A stretch of 38,710 bases of DNA, taken from Chloroflexota bacterium (GTDB lineage Bacteria; Chloroflexota; Anaerolineae; Anaerolineales; VGOW01). Both the position numbers and the translations under genes were made by a program. The stretch lies in contig JACPWC010000082.1 in assembly GCA_016197225.1 (NCBI GenBank), positions 1 to 38,710 of the forward strand. Direction: 5' to 3'. Shown one piece after another: positions 7,694 to 16,429 of the stretch; the first letter of the stretch is position 1, and each line of letters starts with the position of its first letter. The notes beneath the pieces were generated by a model. It searched no databases and was not told the DNA's origin. It worked only from the letters and a program-made list of their open reading frames with translations.

Positions 7694-9004
7694 TCAGCCG
7701 CCGATGTCGGGCAGTTCGGCGGTGATGCCGTCGGCCCACCAGTACATGCAGGTACTGCAGGGCGAGCCAAATTCCTTAAAGCCGTCGAGGTCGAGTTGTT
7801 CAAGCGAGACGCCGTCGGCCAGGATTTCGTTGCCCTTGTTGTCATTGAGCGGGCCTTTGAAGACATCGAACCGGGTGAACTCTCCGGCCAGGGCCAGGGC
7901 CATCGTGTCTTGAATCATCTTCACGTCCTCGGCGGGCAAGTCGGCCACACCGGGTTGCGGGGTTTGACCTTCCATGAAACCATAGAGACCCAGCGCGCCG
8001 GTGTCGGCATCGAAGTATTCAAAGCCGGGTTTGTAGGCGCCGTCCTTGACTTCCTGAGCGATGCGAGCGTAGACCGGGCCCCAATCCCAGTACATGGTCG
8101 TCAGACAACGCTCGACCTTGCAGTTGCCGTTCCAGTCGTAATTGATGCCCCACTTGCCCTTTTCCTGGGCCACATCGCCGGCGGCGGGTGTGTCAGCGCC
8201 GGTGAAGACGACCTGCGCGCCGGCGTCAAAGAGTGAAGCGGCGGCTTCTTTCTCGATCACCGGGTCATGCCAGGTGTTGATCCAGCGCACGTCCATGGTG
8301 CATTCGGGACAGGTCTTGCGCATGCCAATGGCAAAGGCGTTGCCCAGGCGCAGTTCTTCGGGGATCGGGAAGGTAGCCATGTAGCCGATCTTCGGGTTGC
8401 CGTCGGTCTTGGCGCGCGAGCCGGCCAGCATACCGGCCATGTACTTCATGGTTTCCATCGCGCCGAACAGGTTGCCGAAGTTCGTTTCGTTGGTCTTGAA
8501 GCCGGAGATGTGGACGAACATGGTGTCGGGGAACTCTTCAGCCACGGCGGCCATGGCGTCCATGTAGCCGAACGAGGTGCCGAAGATCAGGTTGAAGCCC
8601 TTGCGAGCGAGACTGCGATACACTTGCTCGGCCTCAGCGCCTTCAGGCACGAGTTCGATGTAGGCGACGTGGGTGTCCGGCACATTCTGTTCGACGTACG
8701 TCAGGCCTTCGTAGTGGGCCTGGCTCCAGCCGCCGTCGTCGTGCGGGCCAATGAGCACCATGGCTACATTGAACTTGCCCGCTTCAACATCCGGGATCTG
8801 AAAGCCGGTCTCGGGCGGAGCGGTGGCCGCTGGCGGTTCGGTCGCCGCCGGGGGCTGGGTGGCGGCGGGCGGTTGAGTCGCCGCCGGGGGTTGGGTGGCC
8901 GCTGGGGGCGGGGCGGCGGTGGTGGCGGCGCCACCACAGGCTGTTACGACGAAGGCCGCAATCATCAGCAGGCTCGTCAACGTCCAAAGTTTTTTAGCAA
9001 ACAT
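7694..9004 (-). CDS. BMP family substrate-binding lipoprotein
   Basis: The 436-residue product starts with a lipoprotein signal peptide (MFAKKLWTLTSLLMIAAFVV) and lipobox VTAC with Cys23. Residues 33-64 form a linker of five PPAAT(Q/E/A) hexapeptides. The remainder is a BMP (PnrA/Med-like) binding domain with NVAMVLIGPHDDGGWSQAHY, a Phe/Gly-rich FGTSFGYMD segment and a VVFTGADTPAAG segment. Proteins of this class bind purine nucleosides or related ligands outside the membrane and deliver them to the permeases encoded next. The neighbouring adenine deaminase, carbamate kinase and carbamoyltransferase genes support a purine-type ligand. ATG 9004 has a strong AAGGAGGAG ribosome site. Confidence 0.95.
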   Translation of the reverse strand: MFAKKLWTLTSLLMIAAFVVTACGGAATTAAPPPAATQPPAATQPPAATQPPAATEPPAATAPPETGFQIPDVEAGKFNVAMVLIGPHDDGGWSQAHYEGLTYVEQNVPDTHVAYIELVPEGAEAEQVYRSLARKGFNLIFGTSFGYMDAMAAVAEEFPDTMFVHISGFKTNETNFGNLFGAMETMKYMAGMLAGSRAKTDGNPKIGYMATFPIPEELRLGNAFAIGMRKTCPECTMDVRWINTWHDPVIEKEAAASLFDAGAQVVFTGADTPAAGDVAQEKGKWGINYDWNGNCKVERCLTTMYWDWGPVYARIAQEVKDGAYKPGFEYFDADTGALGLYGFMEGQTPQPGVADLPAEDVKMIQDTMALALAGEFTRFDVFKGPLNDNKGNEILADGVSLEQLDLDGFKEFGSPCSTCMYWWADGITAELPDIGG

Positions 9005-9116
9005 TTCTAGACTCCTCCTTGTTGAGTCAGCAGAACACTTTTATTTCTCTTCAATGACGGCAATAAAACAACTTGAGCGATAAGACTCACCTCCTTCAAC
9101 GAGTGTGGGGCAAAAC
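9005..9116 (-). other. 112-base leader upstream of the binding-protein gene
   Basis: This gap separates carbamate kinase from the binding-protein gene. Besides the strong ribosome site of the lipoprotein it holds a second AAGGAGGTGAG near 9091-9101 that is not followed by a recognisable reading frame. The middle is AT-rich (TTGTTTTATTG, GAAATAAAAG) and could carry a weak promoter, but no convincing -35/-10 pair with normal spacing is visible. I see no riboswitch core that I recognise. Confidence 0.35.
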
Positions 9117-10058
9117 TTACGGCCCGATCCAGGTGCCGGTTTCGCCCGCCAGGGCGCGGCCAATGTTTTCCGGGTTGGTGATCAACGCCTGCTTGCCGCC
9201 GCGCTCCAGGAACCAGATGACGGCCTGAATTTTAGGCCCCATGCTTCCTTTAGCAAAGTGGCCGACCTCTGAATACTGGCGGGCTTCAGCCAACGTGATC
9301 CGGTCGAGCCATTGCTGGTCAGGCTTATTGTAATTGAGGGCGACTTTTTCGACAGCGGTAGAAATGACGAACAAATCGGCCTGAATACTGTTCGCCAGCA
9401 ATGAGGAAGCATAGTCTTTGTCAATGACGGCTTCTACGCCGATGAGTTCGCCCTTCTCGTTTTCGACGACGGGGATGCCGCCGCCGCCGACGGCTACAAC
9501 CGTGAAGCCGGCTTTGATCAGCGTTTCAACGGCTTCGCGCTCGACGATGCGTTTGGGCAAGGGCGAGGCCACGACTCGCCGCCAGCCCCGTCCGGCGTCC
9601 TCGACCATCGCCCAGCCTTCCTGCTCCATCTTCACTTTCGCTTCAGCCTCGCTCATAAACGACCCAATCGGCTTGGACGGACGCTGAAAAGCCGGATCGT
9701 TTTTGTTCACCAGCACCTGCGTCACTACCGTCGTCGCCTCTTTCTTCATGCCCCGTTTCTTGAACTCGTTGTGCAGGGCTTTCTGGAACATGTACCCAAT
9801 CGCGCCCTGAGTGTCTGCCCCGCAGGCGTCCAGCGGCACTTCGTGCAACTCGTGCCTGGCCAACTCCGACCGCCTGAGAATGAAACCTACCTGTGGCCCG
9901 TTGCCGTGCGTCACGATCACATCCCAGCCGGCTTCAATCATCCCGGCGATGTGCTTCATCGACTCACAGGCCGCCAGGTATTGATCGTTAACTGTCTTGT
10001 GTTTCTCGTCGGCGATAAGGGAGTTGCCGCCGACGGCCACAACCGCGACTTTGCTCAT
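9117..10058 (-). CDS. arcC: Carbamate kinase
   Basis: The 313-residue product has the full-length amino-acid-kinase fold of carbamate kinase, which makes ATP from carbamoyl phosphate and ADP in the catabolic direction. Visible family motifs are the N-terminal VVAVGGNSL, VIVTHGNGPQVG, PLDACGADTQGAIGYM, VVAVGGGGIPV, AVIDKDYASSLLA and the C-terminal KGSMGPKIQA. It is encoded immediately downstream of the YgeW-type carbamoyltransferase, so the transferase should supply its carbamoyl phosphate, as in fermentative arginine or purine/ureide breakdown. No arginine deiminase is visible nearby, which together with the adenine deaminases favours the purine/ureide version. The 68-base gap to the transferase holds an inverted repeat. 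Confidence 0.96.
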   Translation of the reverse strand: MSKVAVVAVGGNSLIADEKHKTVNDQYLAACESMKHIAGMIEAGWDVIVTHGNGPQVGFILRRSELARHELHEVPLDACGADTQGAIGYMFQKALHNEFKKRGMKKEATTVVTQVLVNKNDPAFQRPSKPIGSFMSEAEAKVKMEQEGWAMVEDAGRGWRRVVASPLPKRIVEREAVETLIKAGFTVVAVGGGGIPVVENEKGELIGVEAVIDKDYASSLLANSIQADLFVISTAVEKVALNYNKPDQQWLDRITLAEARQYSEVGHFAKGSMGPKIQAVIWFLERGGKQALITNPENIGRALAGETGTWIGP

Positions 10059-10070
10059 AGTTCAATTTTC

Positions 10071-10110
10071 AATGCACAATACACAATGCACAATTGAGAA
10101 TTGTGCATTG
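10071..10110. repeat. Inverted repeat between carbamoyltransferase and carbamate kinase genes
   Basis: Positions 10084-10095 (caatgcacaatt) and 10099-10110 (aattgtgcattg) form a perfect 12-bp stem with a three-base loop. A direct second copy of the word aatgcacaata lies at 10071-10081, so the left arm is quasi-tandem like the other intergenic elements. It sits inside the presumed ygeW-arcC transcript. Confidence 0.75.
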
Positions 10111-10126
10111 TTATTTGTGAATTGCC

Positions 10127-11107
<981 letters not shown>

Positions 11108-11140
11108 GTTTGTATTATTCTCCTTGAAGATTATGAAGGT

Positions 11141-11887
11141 TCAGCGTCCCACTTTTCGCACCACGTGGAACTTGAAGTAACCAGGCGTAAAGTGACTATG
11201 CGAGTGATCGATGGCCCGCCCGTCCTGCGTGTACAGCACGGCTTCGAAATGCAACAGCGGCGTGCCGCGTTGCAGGCTCAGGTGGCGGGCCAGCGACCCG
11301 TCCGCCGACTCGGCGGTGATGGCCGTGCGCGACTGGCCCAGGGCCGGGTTGCCGCGCTTGAGCAATAAGTCCAGCACCGAGCCGCTAAAGTTTTCCATTT
11401 CTTCCTGAGTGACAACTCCTGTCGGCAAAACATCTGTCAAATAGGCAACGGGCACCGCCCCGGCATAAATGGTGCGGGCGATTTCGACGACGGACGCGCC
11501 CGCCGCCAGGCCAAGTGAGGCGGCGTGCTTATCGTCGGCAGGGCATTCGTTGACCACCAGGTCAGTCACGTATGTTTCCAGGTTCAGGCGACGGGCCAGG
11601 GTATCAATGCTCTCCAGCACTTCCAGTCCGCTTTCAATGATGGGGTGCGGAGCCAGCACAAACGTGCCTACGCCTGGTTTGCGAGCAATGCGGCCCCGCT
11701 CTTCAAACAACCGCATGGCTTCGCGCAGCGTTGCCCGCGAGATGCTCAACCGCTTTGCCAGTTCCGGTTCGGTGGGCAAACGCTCGCCGGGCGAAAGCGA
11801 GTCGATCCACTGGCCCAGCGCCTCCTCGGCGCGCAGATACAACGGGCGAGAGTCCATTTGAGTCTTGGGGCGGGCAGTTGGGTTCAT
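11141..11887 (-). CDS. GntR family regulator with UTRA ligand domain (HutC subfamily)
   Basis: The product is about 248 residues. An N-terminal winged helix (about residues 15-80) has GERLPTEPELAKRLSISRATLREAM, the hallmark GntR recognition region, followed by GVGTFV. A UTRA effector domain (about 95-245) follows, ending in HSHSHFTPGYFKFHVVRK. ATG 11887 is chosen because GAGG lies five bases upstream; a TTG five codons further up has none. Regulators of this subfamily are usually repressors released by a pathway metabolite. It sits between the adenine deaminase and carbamoyltransferase genes and is the obvious local regulator of purine uptake and breakdown. The 146-base gap upstream has a small 6-bp hairpin (atagcc/ggctat, 11993-12009) and no clear promoter. 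Confidence 0.92.
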   Translation of the reverse strand: MNPTARPKTQMDSRPLYLRAEEALGQWIDSLSPGERLPTEPELAKRLSISRATLREAMRLFEERGRIARKPGVGTFVLAPHPIIESGLEVLESIDTLARRLNLETYVTDLVVNECPADDKHAASLGLAAGASVVEIARTIYAGAVPVAYLTDVLPTGVVTQEEMENFSGSVLDLLLKRGNPALGQSRTAITAESADGSLARHLSLQRGTPLLHFEAVLYTQDGRAIDHSHSHFTPGYFKFHVVRKVGR

Positions 11888-12033
11888 AAGCACCTCGCGC
11901 AAGTTAGAGCCGCCAATAAAGCCGTGTTTCCGGCGCAGTTGCGCTGCATCGGCGGCAGTCCAAGTTAAGATCCGACGGGATTGAGTTGAGGCATAGCCTC
12001 GCCGGCTATCTGATAAAACCCGTCAGGCCCGGA

Positions 12034-13845
12034 TTAAATCAGCACCGGCACAAATTCAAACTTCGTCACATCCACCAGCCCCAAATCCGAAATTCGCAAT
12101 TCGGGGATGACGACCAGAGCCAGCAACGACAATTGCATATTGGCATTGTGCAGTTGACAGCCACAGGCCCGGTAAGCGGCCAACACCTTCTCGGCCTTCG
12201 CCGCCACGGCATCGGCCCGCTCATCCGACATGAGACCGGCGATCGGCAGTTCGACGACAGCCTCTACTTTATCATCTTTCACCACCAGCATCCCGCCGCC
12301 GCGCGCCGCCAACTCGTTGGCGGCCATCGCCATCGCCGCCTCATCGGTGCCGACGACGAGCATGTGATGACTGTCGTGCGCGACTGTTGAGGCAATCGCG
12401 CACGGCGTATTAAAGCCGAAGCCATGCACAAACCCGACCTGCACCCCGCCCGTTCCTTTGTGCCGTTCGACAAGCGCCACTTTGCAAACATCCAGCGCCG
12501 GGTCGCCTTTCACTTCGCCGCTGTTCACCGGCAGGTCGAACCTCAAGTGTTTTGTCGGCGCCTGGTTCTCAATCACGCCGATCACATTCGCCTTGACTTT
12601 GGAATTTGGGTTTTTGGGATTTTGGGATTTGGGGCCTGGAATTTTGAAATCCGCCGCCGTCAACTTCTTTCCCAAATGCACCGACTGCTTCACGTCCACC
12701 GGATACTCGAACCGAGGCAGGTCAACCGCCAACTTGCCACCCTGGGCCAGCACTTCCCCCGCCCCGATCACCACGTCAATCGCCAGCGCCGACAAATCGC
12801 TCACGATCAAAATATCGGCGTAGCGCCCCGGCGCGATCTGGCCCACGTCGTTGCTCACGCCGAAGTGCTCGGCGGTGTTCAGCGTCGCCATTTGAATCGC
12901 CGTGATTGGCTTGAGGCCTTGCTGAATCGCGTGCCTCACCACCCGGTTCATGTGGCCTTCGTTGACGAGCGTGCCGGAATGCGAGTCGTCGGTGACGAGG
13001 ATGAAATGGCGCGGGTCGAGTCCCATTTCAGTGACGGCCTTCACCTGAGTCGCCACGTCGTACCAGGCCGAACCGAGTCGCAACATCGCTTTCATCCCTT
13101 GCCTGACTCGGGCGACGGCATCGTCAACGCGAGTCCCTTCGTGATCATCCGCCGGGCCACCCGCCACGTAACCGTGAAACGGCCTGCCCAGGTCGGGCGC
13201 GGCGTAGTGGCCGCCGATCACTTTGCGCGCCTTCATCGTCTCGGCCATCTCGCCGTGCATCTTTGGGTCGGAGAGGAACACGCCGGGGAAGTTCATCATC
13301 TCGCCCAGGCCGATGACGCCCGGCCAGGTCATCGCCTCGCGCACTTCGTCCGGGCCGATGCTGGCCCCCGGCGTTTCCAACCCTGGCGCGGAAGGCACGC
13401 ACGACGGCATTTGTACCCAGACGTTGATGGGCAAGTTGGCGGCTTCATCCACCACCAGCCTCACGCCGCGCAGGCCGAAGATGTTGGCGATCTCGTGCGG
13501 GTCAATGAACATGCCGGTCGTGCCGTGCGGGATGACAGCCCGGGCAAACTCGGTGACGGTGACCATGCCCGACTCGACGTGCATGTGGCCGTCGAGCAAG
13601 CCCGGCACGAGGTAGCGCCCGGCGGCGTCAATCACTTTGGTGCTCGACTCCAACGTGTGACTGGCGTCCGGCCCGACGTAAGCGATGCGCGAACCTTTGA
13701 TGGCAACGTCAGTGTTCGGGACGATCTCGCCCGACTGCACGCACACCCACTGCCCGTTGCAGATGATCATGTCGGCGGGCGCGCGGCCCATCGCGCAATC
13801 CACCAGTTCGCGGGAAATTTCGTGCCAGGGTCGGCGTTTAGGCAT
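12034..13845 (-). CDS. ade: Adenine deaminase (copy 2) with in-frame repeat insert
   Basis: The 603-residue amidohydrolase carries adenine deaminase signatures: GHMHVES (His87, His89, Glu91), IPHGTTGMFIDPHEIANIFG, VIGLGEMMNFPGV, GGHYAAPDLG, GPADDHEGT, VTDDSHSGTL and the C-terminal STVAHDSHHMLVVGTDE. It differs throughout from the copy at 2101-3864, so the two are old paralogues rather than a recent duplication, and may differ in substrate range. A low-complexity segment, KIPGPKSQNPKNPNSK, coded by a tandem repeat at 12601-12651, interrupts the region between the two conserved domains. The start overlaps the DUF4058 stop by 8 bases. The gene is upstream of the GntR regulator. Confidence 0.94.
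   Translation of the reverse strand: MPKRRPWHEISRELVDCAMGRAPADMIICNGQWVCVQSGEIVPNTDVAIKGSRIAYVGPDASHTLESSTKVIDAAGRYLVPGLLDGHMHVESGMVTVTEFARAVIPHGTTGMFIDPHEIANIFGLRGVRLVVDEAANLPINVWVQMPSCVPSAPGLETPGASIGPDEVREAMTWPGVIGLGEMMNFPGVFLSDPKMHGEMAETMKARKVIGGHYAAPDLGRPFHGYVAGGPADDHEGTRVDDAVARVRQGMKAMLRLGSAWYDVATQVKAVTEMGLDPRHFILVTDDSHSGTLVNEGHMNRVVRHAIQQGLKPITAIQMATLNTAEHFGVSNDVGQIAPGRYADILIVSDLSALAIDVVIGAGEVLAQGGKLAVDLPRFEYPVDVKQSVHLGKKLTAADFKIPGPKSQNPKNPNSKVKANVIGVIENQAPTKHLRFDLPVNSGEVKGDPALDVCKVALVERHKGTGGVQVGFVHGFGFNTPCAIASTVAHDSHHMLVVGTDEAAMAMAANELAARGGGMLVVKDDKVEAVVELPIAGLMSDERADAVAAKAEKVLAAYRACGCQLHNANMQLSLLALVVIPELRISDLGLVDVTKFEFVPVLI
12601..12651 (-). repeat. In-frame tandem repeat inside adenine deaminase copy 2
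   Basis: The plus strand shows the word tttgggat repeated with small changes (ggaatttggg, tttttgggat, tttgggattt) and is flanked by near-complementary ends (ggaattt and attttgaa). It encodes a Pro/Asn/Lys-rich stretch unlike the rest of the enzyme. It has the look of the intergenic elements but is in a coding region and keeps the frame. Confidence 0.7.
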
Positions 13846-14623
13846 TCTGCTTCTCCCGTTTCAAAAGAGACTCTATCCAAGTCTGCTCTTCCGGCAACAA
13901 CTCCGGCGGCGGAGGTGGCTGATGATAGTCAATTCGGATGGCATACGCCCCGCGCTCATAAATAGCGGCTACCGTCGCGTTCAAATCAAGCATGACATCC
14001 GGGTCGGGTTTGAGTAACGGCACGGGCAGGACAGGCAATTTATCCTTCAACTGTATCGGCCAGACCTGGACGGTGGGGCGTTTTTCGAGTCGGCTGAGGA
14101 TAATGTAGTACGGCGCGAGCGGAACCGGGTCGAGCAGTGGCGGGCGCTCGCCGGCGCGCAATAGATCGATCTCGATCAAATGGGTGTCGGAATTCAACAC
14201 CGCTTGCCGTTTGCGGTGGTAGCTTTCAAAGGCTTTGTGGCCGCGCTGTTTGTTGACCGGAGAGAGAATCTCGATGCTGGTGATCAATTGCCGATCGTTG
14301 GCGGCTCGAATCTCGACTGTGAATAGTTTGAGCGGGTCGAGCGCCACCCGGCTTTCAACCGGCGCCGGGCCAGCAGTGGAGATGACCGGATACGTTGTTT
14401 GAGTCTCTCGTAAAACCACACCCACATCTGGCCGTCCCTGGCGGGCGATGCCGACCTCGACATCGTCGTAACTCACAAAGACCTCAACAGCCGCGTAATA
14501 GCGTGGACGTATTTGAGGAGAGAGTTGCCCTTGTATCTCAGTAGCCAGGTTATGATGAAAATCCTGCCAAATATCAGGATGTTCGATGTAGGGATCCATG
14601 CCCGGAAACGGCGATGGCATCAT
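13838..14623 (-). CDS. DUF4058 family protein
   Basis: The 261-residue product starts MPSPFPGMDPYIEHP, the diagnostic opening of DUF4058, and continues with IWQDFHHNLATEIQGQL, YAAVEVFVS, RRPDVGV-like RQGRPDVGVV, TSIEILSPVNK and SYHRKRQAVLNSDTHLIEIDLLR. The segment with a conserved Glu, PVNK and later ExD acidic residues is reminiscent of restriction-endonuclease-like cores, but no activity is established and I assign none. Such genes are frequent in Chloroflexi and cyanobacteria. AGGAGGT lies three bases before ATG 14623 and six before the next ATG (14620), so the second Met may be the real start. It is 12 bases downstream of the small membrane protein gene and overlaps the adenine deaminase start. 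Confidence 0.88.
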   Translation of the reverse strand: MMPSPFPGMDPYIEHPDIWQDFHHNLATEIQGQLSPQIRPRYYAAVEVFVSYDDVEVGIARQGRPDVGVVLRETQTTYPVISTAGPAPVESRVALDPLKLFTVEIRAANDRQLITSIEILSPVNKQRGHKAFESYHRKRQAVLNSDTHLIEIDLLRAGERPPLLDPVPLAPYYIILSRLEKRPTVQVWPIQLKDKLPVLPVPLLKPDPDVMLDLNATVAAIYERGAYAIRIDYHQPPPPPELLPEEQTWIESLLKREKQNA

Positions 14624-14635
14624 CTACCTCCTGCT

Positions 14636-14827
14636 CTACTTATCACCATGATACCCCTTCACAAACTGCTTCACCACAAACCGCACAATCTCGGCACCGA
14701 AGGCCAGCGCCAGCACCGCCACCACAATTGCCACCTCGCCCAGCCCCACCCGCCGGAACAGCCAGGTGATGGCGGCCAGCACGGCGAAGAGGGCGAAGAG
14801 GAGGGAGAGGCGGGAGAGGAGGTTCAT
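14636..14827 (-). CDS. Small two-TM membrane protein
   Basis: The 63-residue product has two hydrophobic segments (about residues 4-22 and 30-50) joined by FRRVGLGE, with a basic C-terminus. No family is recognised. Its ATG overlaps the stop of the upstream amidohydrolase gene as TAATG, which strongly suggests translational coupling and supports it being a real gene. The position within a purine operon suggests a membrane accessory role, but nothing in the sequence says what that is. Confidence 0.65.
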   Translation of the reverse strand: MNLLSRLSLLFALFAVLAAITWLFRRVGLGEVAIVVAVLALAFGAEIVRFVVKQFVKGYHGDK

Positions 14828-16263
14828 TACCCATCCACCAACTCTTTCGCAATCCCATTATGCTTCTCAACCACCGGCCCCAAATCCACCGTCGTCAACT
14901 GGCCTTCCTTCACCACCCACTTGCCGTTCACCATCACGTAGTCAGCTTTTTGCGGGGCGCAGAAGAGGACGGAGGCAACCGGGTCGTGGACGGCGGCACC
15001 GGCATAGTCAAGGCGGTTGAGGTCAATGGCGAAGAGGTCGGCGCACATGCCCTTTGCCAGCGAGCCGATGTCGTCGCGGCCCAGCACCTTCGCGCCACCA
15101 AGTGTCGCGATCTCCAACGCCTCGCGGGCCGTCATCCACTCCCCCTCTCCTGTCGGCGCGTCCTTCGACTTCGCTTCGCTCCGCTCACGCTTCGCGTGCG
15201 CCGACGGGAGAGGGGGCCGGGGGGTGAGGGCCAACCGGGCCAGCAACATCGCCTGCCGTGCTTCGCCAAGGAGGTGCGAGCCATCGTTGGAAGCCGAACC
15301 GTCCACCCCAAGCCCCACTTTCACACCGGCGGCCCGATACTTCTTCACCGGGGCAATGCCGGACGCCAGCCGCATGTTCGACGACGGGCAGTGTGCGGCT
15401 CCACAGCCGGTTTGCGACATCAACCTGATCTCAGAATCGTTGACGTGAACGGCGTGGGCGTACCAAACATCCGGCCCCACCCAGCGCAAAGTCTCCATGT
15501 AGTCCACCGGGCGATGGCCGAACTTCTCTAAGCAAAAATTCTCTTCGTCGAGCGTCTCGGCCAGGTGAGTGTGCATGGTCACGCCATATTCACGCGCCAG
15601 CGCCGACGACTGCTTCATCAGTTCCGGCGTCACCGAGAACGGCGAGCACGGCGCGACCACGATCCGCAACATCGCGCCGTGCATTGAATCATGATAAGTC
15701 TGAATGAGTCTCTGGGTGTCCTTGAGAATCTCGTCTTCGTCCTCCACCACGCTGTCGGGCGGCAGGCCGCCTTTGGACTCGCCCAGACTCATCGAGCCGC
15801 GTGAAGCGTGAAAGCGAATGCCGATTTCTTTGGCCGCCCGAATCTCGTCGTCTAGCTCCGAGCCGTTCGGGAAGAGGTAGAGATGATCGCTGGCAGTGGT
15901 GCAACCCGAAAGCAACAACTCGGCCAGACCCGTGAGCGCCGAAACATAAACAGCCTCAGGCGTCAGGCGCGCCCAGATCGGATATAAAGTTTTGAGCCAG
16001 TTGAAGAGCGTTGCGTTTTGCGCGGCAGGGACAGCGCGAGTGAGAGTTTGATAGAGATGATGATGGGTGTTGACAAGGCCGGGGAGGACGATGTGGCCGC
16101 TCATGTCAATAACGTGGGCTTCCATCACCGTCGGCAGTTCGTTCGTCGGGGCAACCGCCTCAATCACCCCGTCGCGGATGATCATCCCGCCGTTCTGAAT
16201 CTCCCGGCGGGCCGGATCCATTGTCACCAACACGTCGGCATGGCGAAGAACTATGGTCGTCAT
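14827..16263 (-). CDS. 8-oxoguanine deaminase/SsnA-like amidohydrolase with in-frame palindromic insert
   Basis: The product is about 478 residues, from the AtzA/TrzN-type amidohydrolase group. Visible metal-site motifs are NTHHHLYQ (His67-His69), MHTHLAET (about 230-237), a Trp-Tyr-Ala-His-Ala-Val-His segment (267-273) and GVDGSASND (319-327). NTHHHLYQTLTRAVP and LFNWLKTLYPIWARL match the 8-oxoguanine deaminase subgroup, which also resembles SsnA of the E. coli purine-catabolic region. It probably deaminates a guanine-type purine in the cytoplasm. Residues about 346-376 are a repeat-encoded insert (LTPRPPLPSAHAKRERSEAK and on). ATG 16263 has GGGAGG upstream and lies just inside the predicted transcript, whereas the TTG at 16290 lies at the transcript start and is rejected. 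It is the first gene of the purine locus. Confidence 0.9.
   Translation of the reverse strand: MTTIVLRHADVLVTMDPARREIQNGGMIIRDGVIEAVAPTNELPTVMEAHVIDMSGHIVLPGLVNTHHHLYQTLTRAVPAAQNATLFNWLKTLYPIWARLTPEAVYVSALTGLAELLLSGCTTASDHLYLFPNGSELDDEIRAAKEIGIRFHASRGSMSLGESKGGLPPDSVVEDEDEILKDTQRLIQTYHDSMHGAMLRIVVAPCSPFSVTPELMKQSSALAREYGVTMHTHLAETLDEENFCLEKFGHRPVDYMETLRWVGPDVWYAHAVHVNDSEIRLMSQTGCGAAHCPSSNMRLASGIAPVKKYRAAGVKVGLGVDGSASNDGSHLLGEARQAMLLARLALTPRPPLPSAHAKRERSEAKSKDAPTGEGEWMTAREALEIATLGGAKVLGRDDIGSLAKGMCADLFAIDLNRLDYAGAAVHDPVASVLFCAPQKADYVMVNGKWVVKEGQLTTVDLGPVVEKHNGIAKELVDG
15136..15231 (-). repeat. In-frame palindromic element inside the 8-oxoguanine-deaminase-like gene
   Basis: Arms at 15141-15159 and 15198-15216 match as reverse complements at 18 of 19 bases (ccccctctcctgtcggcgc against gcgccgacgggagaggggg). 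The 38-base loop is itself rich in complementary words (cgcttcgctccg, cacgcttcgcgt). A ccggggggtgagg tail follows. The whole unit adds about 31 codons without breaking the frame between two conserved helices of the enzyme. Confidence 0.85.
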
Positions 16264-16294
16264 CAACCCTCCCGATGGTTTGTCATACAAAGTT

Positions 16295-16324
16295 ACTATA
16301 AGCCTGTCGGGCGGCTGTTGTCAA
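16295..16324 (-). promoter_or_regulatory. Sigma70-type promoter of the purine locus with palindrome over -35
   Basis: On the minus strand TTGACA (16324-16319, perfect) and TATAGT (16300-16295, five of six) are separated by 18 bases. The predicted start near 16288 leaves a leader of about 25 bases before ATG 16263. The -35 overlaps a palindrome TGTTG-A-CAACA (16317-16327), and a second TTGACA lies 16 bases upstream (16335-16340). The GntR regulator is a candidate ligand for such a site; that is inference. Confidence 0.65.
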
Positions 16325-16429
16325 CATACAATTCTGTCAAAAATTCGAGCGATTCTGACGGAAAACGCAGGCCGGCGGGCTTTTGTTCCGCCATCCCTGT
16401 TCTCTGATTACAGCTTTGGCGTTGAAAAA

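Noticed and set aside
9005-9116. Purine riboswitch upstream of the binding-protein gene
   Set aside because: The context suggested it, but I could not find the conserved three-way-junction core or a matching expression platform.
12424-13965. A 513-codon open frame on the plus strand
   Set aside because: It lies antisense to adenine deaminase copy 2, has no recognisable motif and has no ribosome site.
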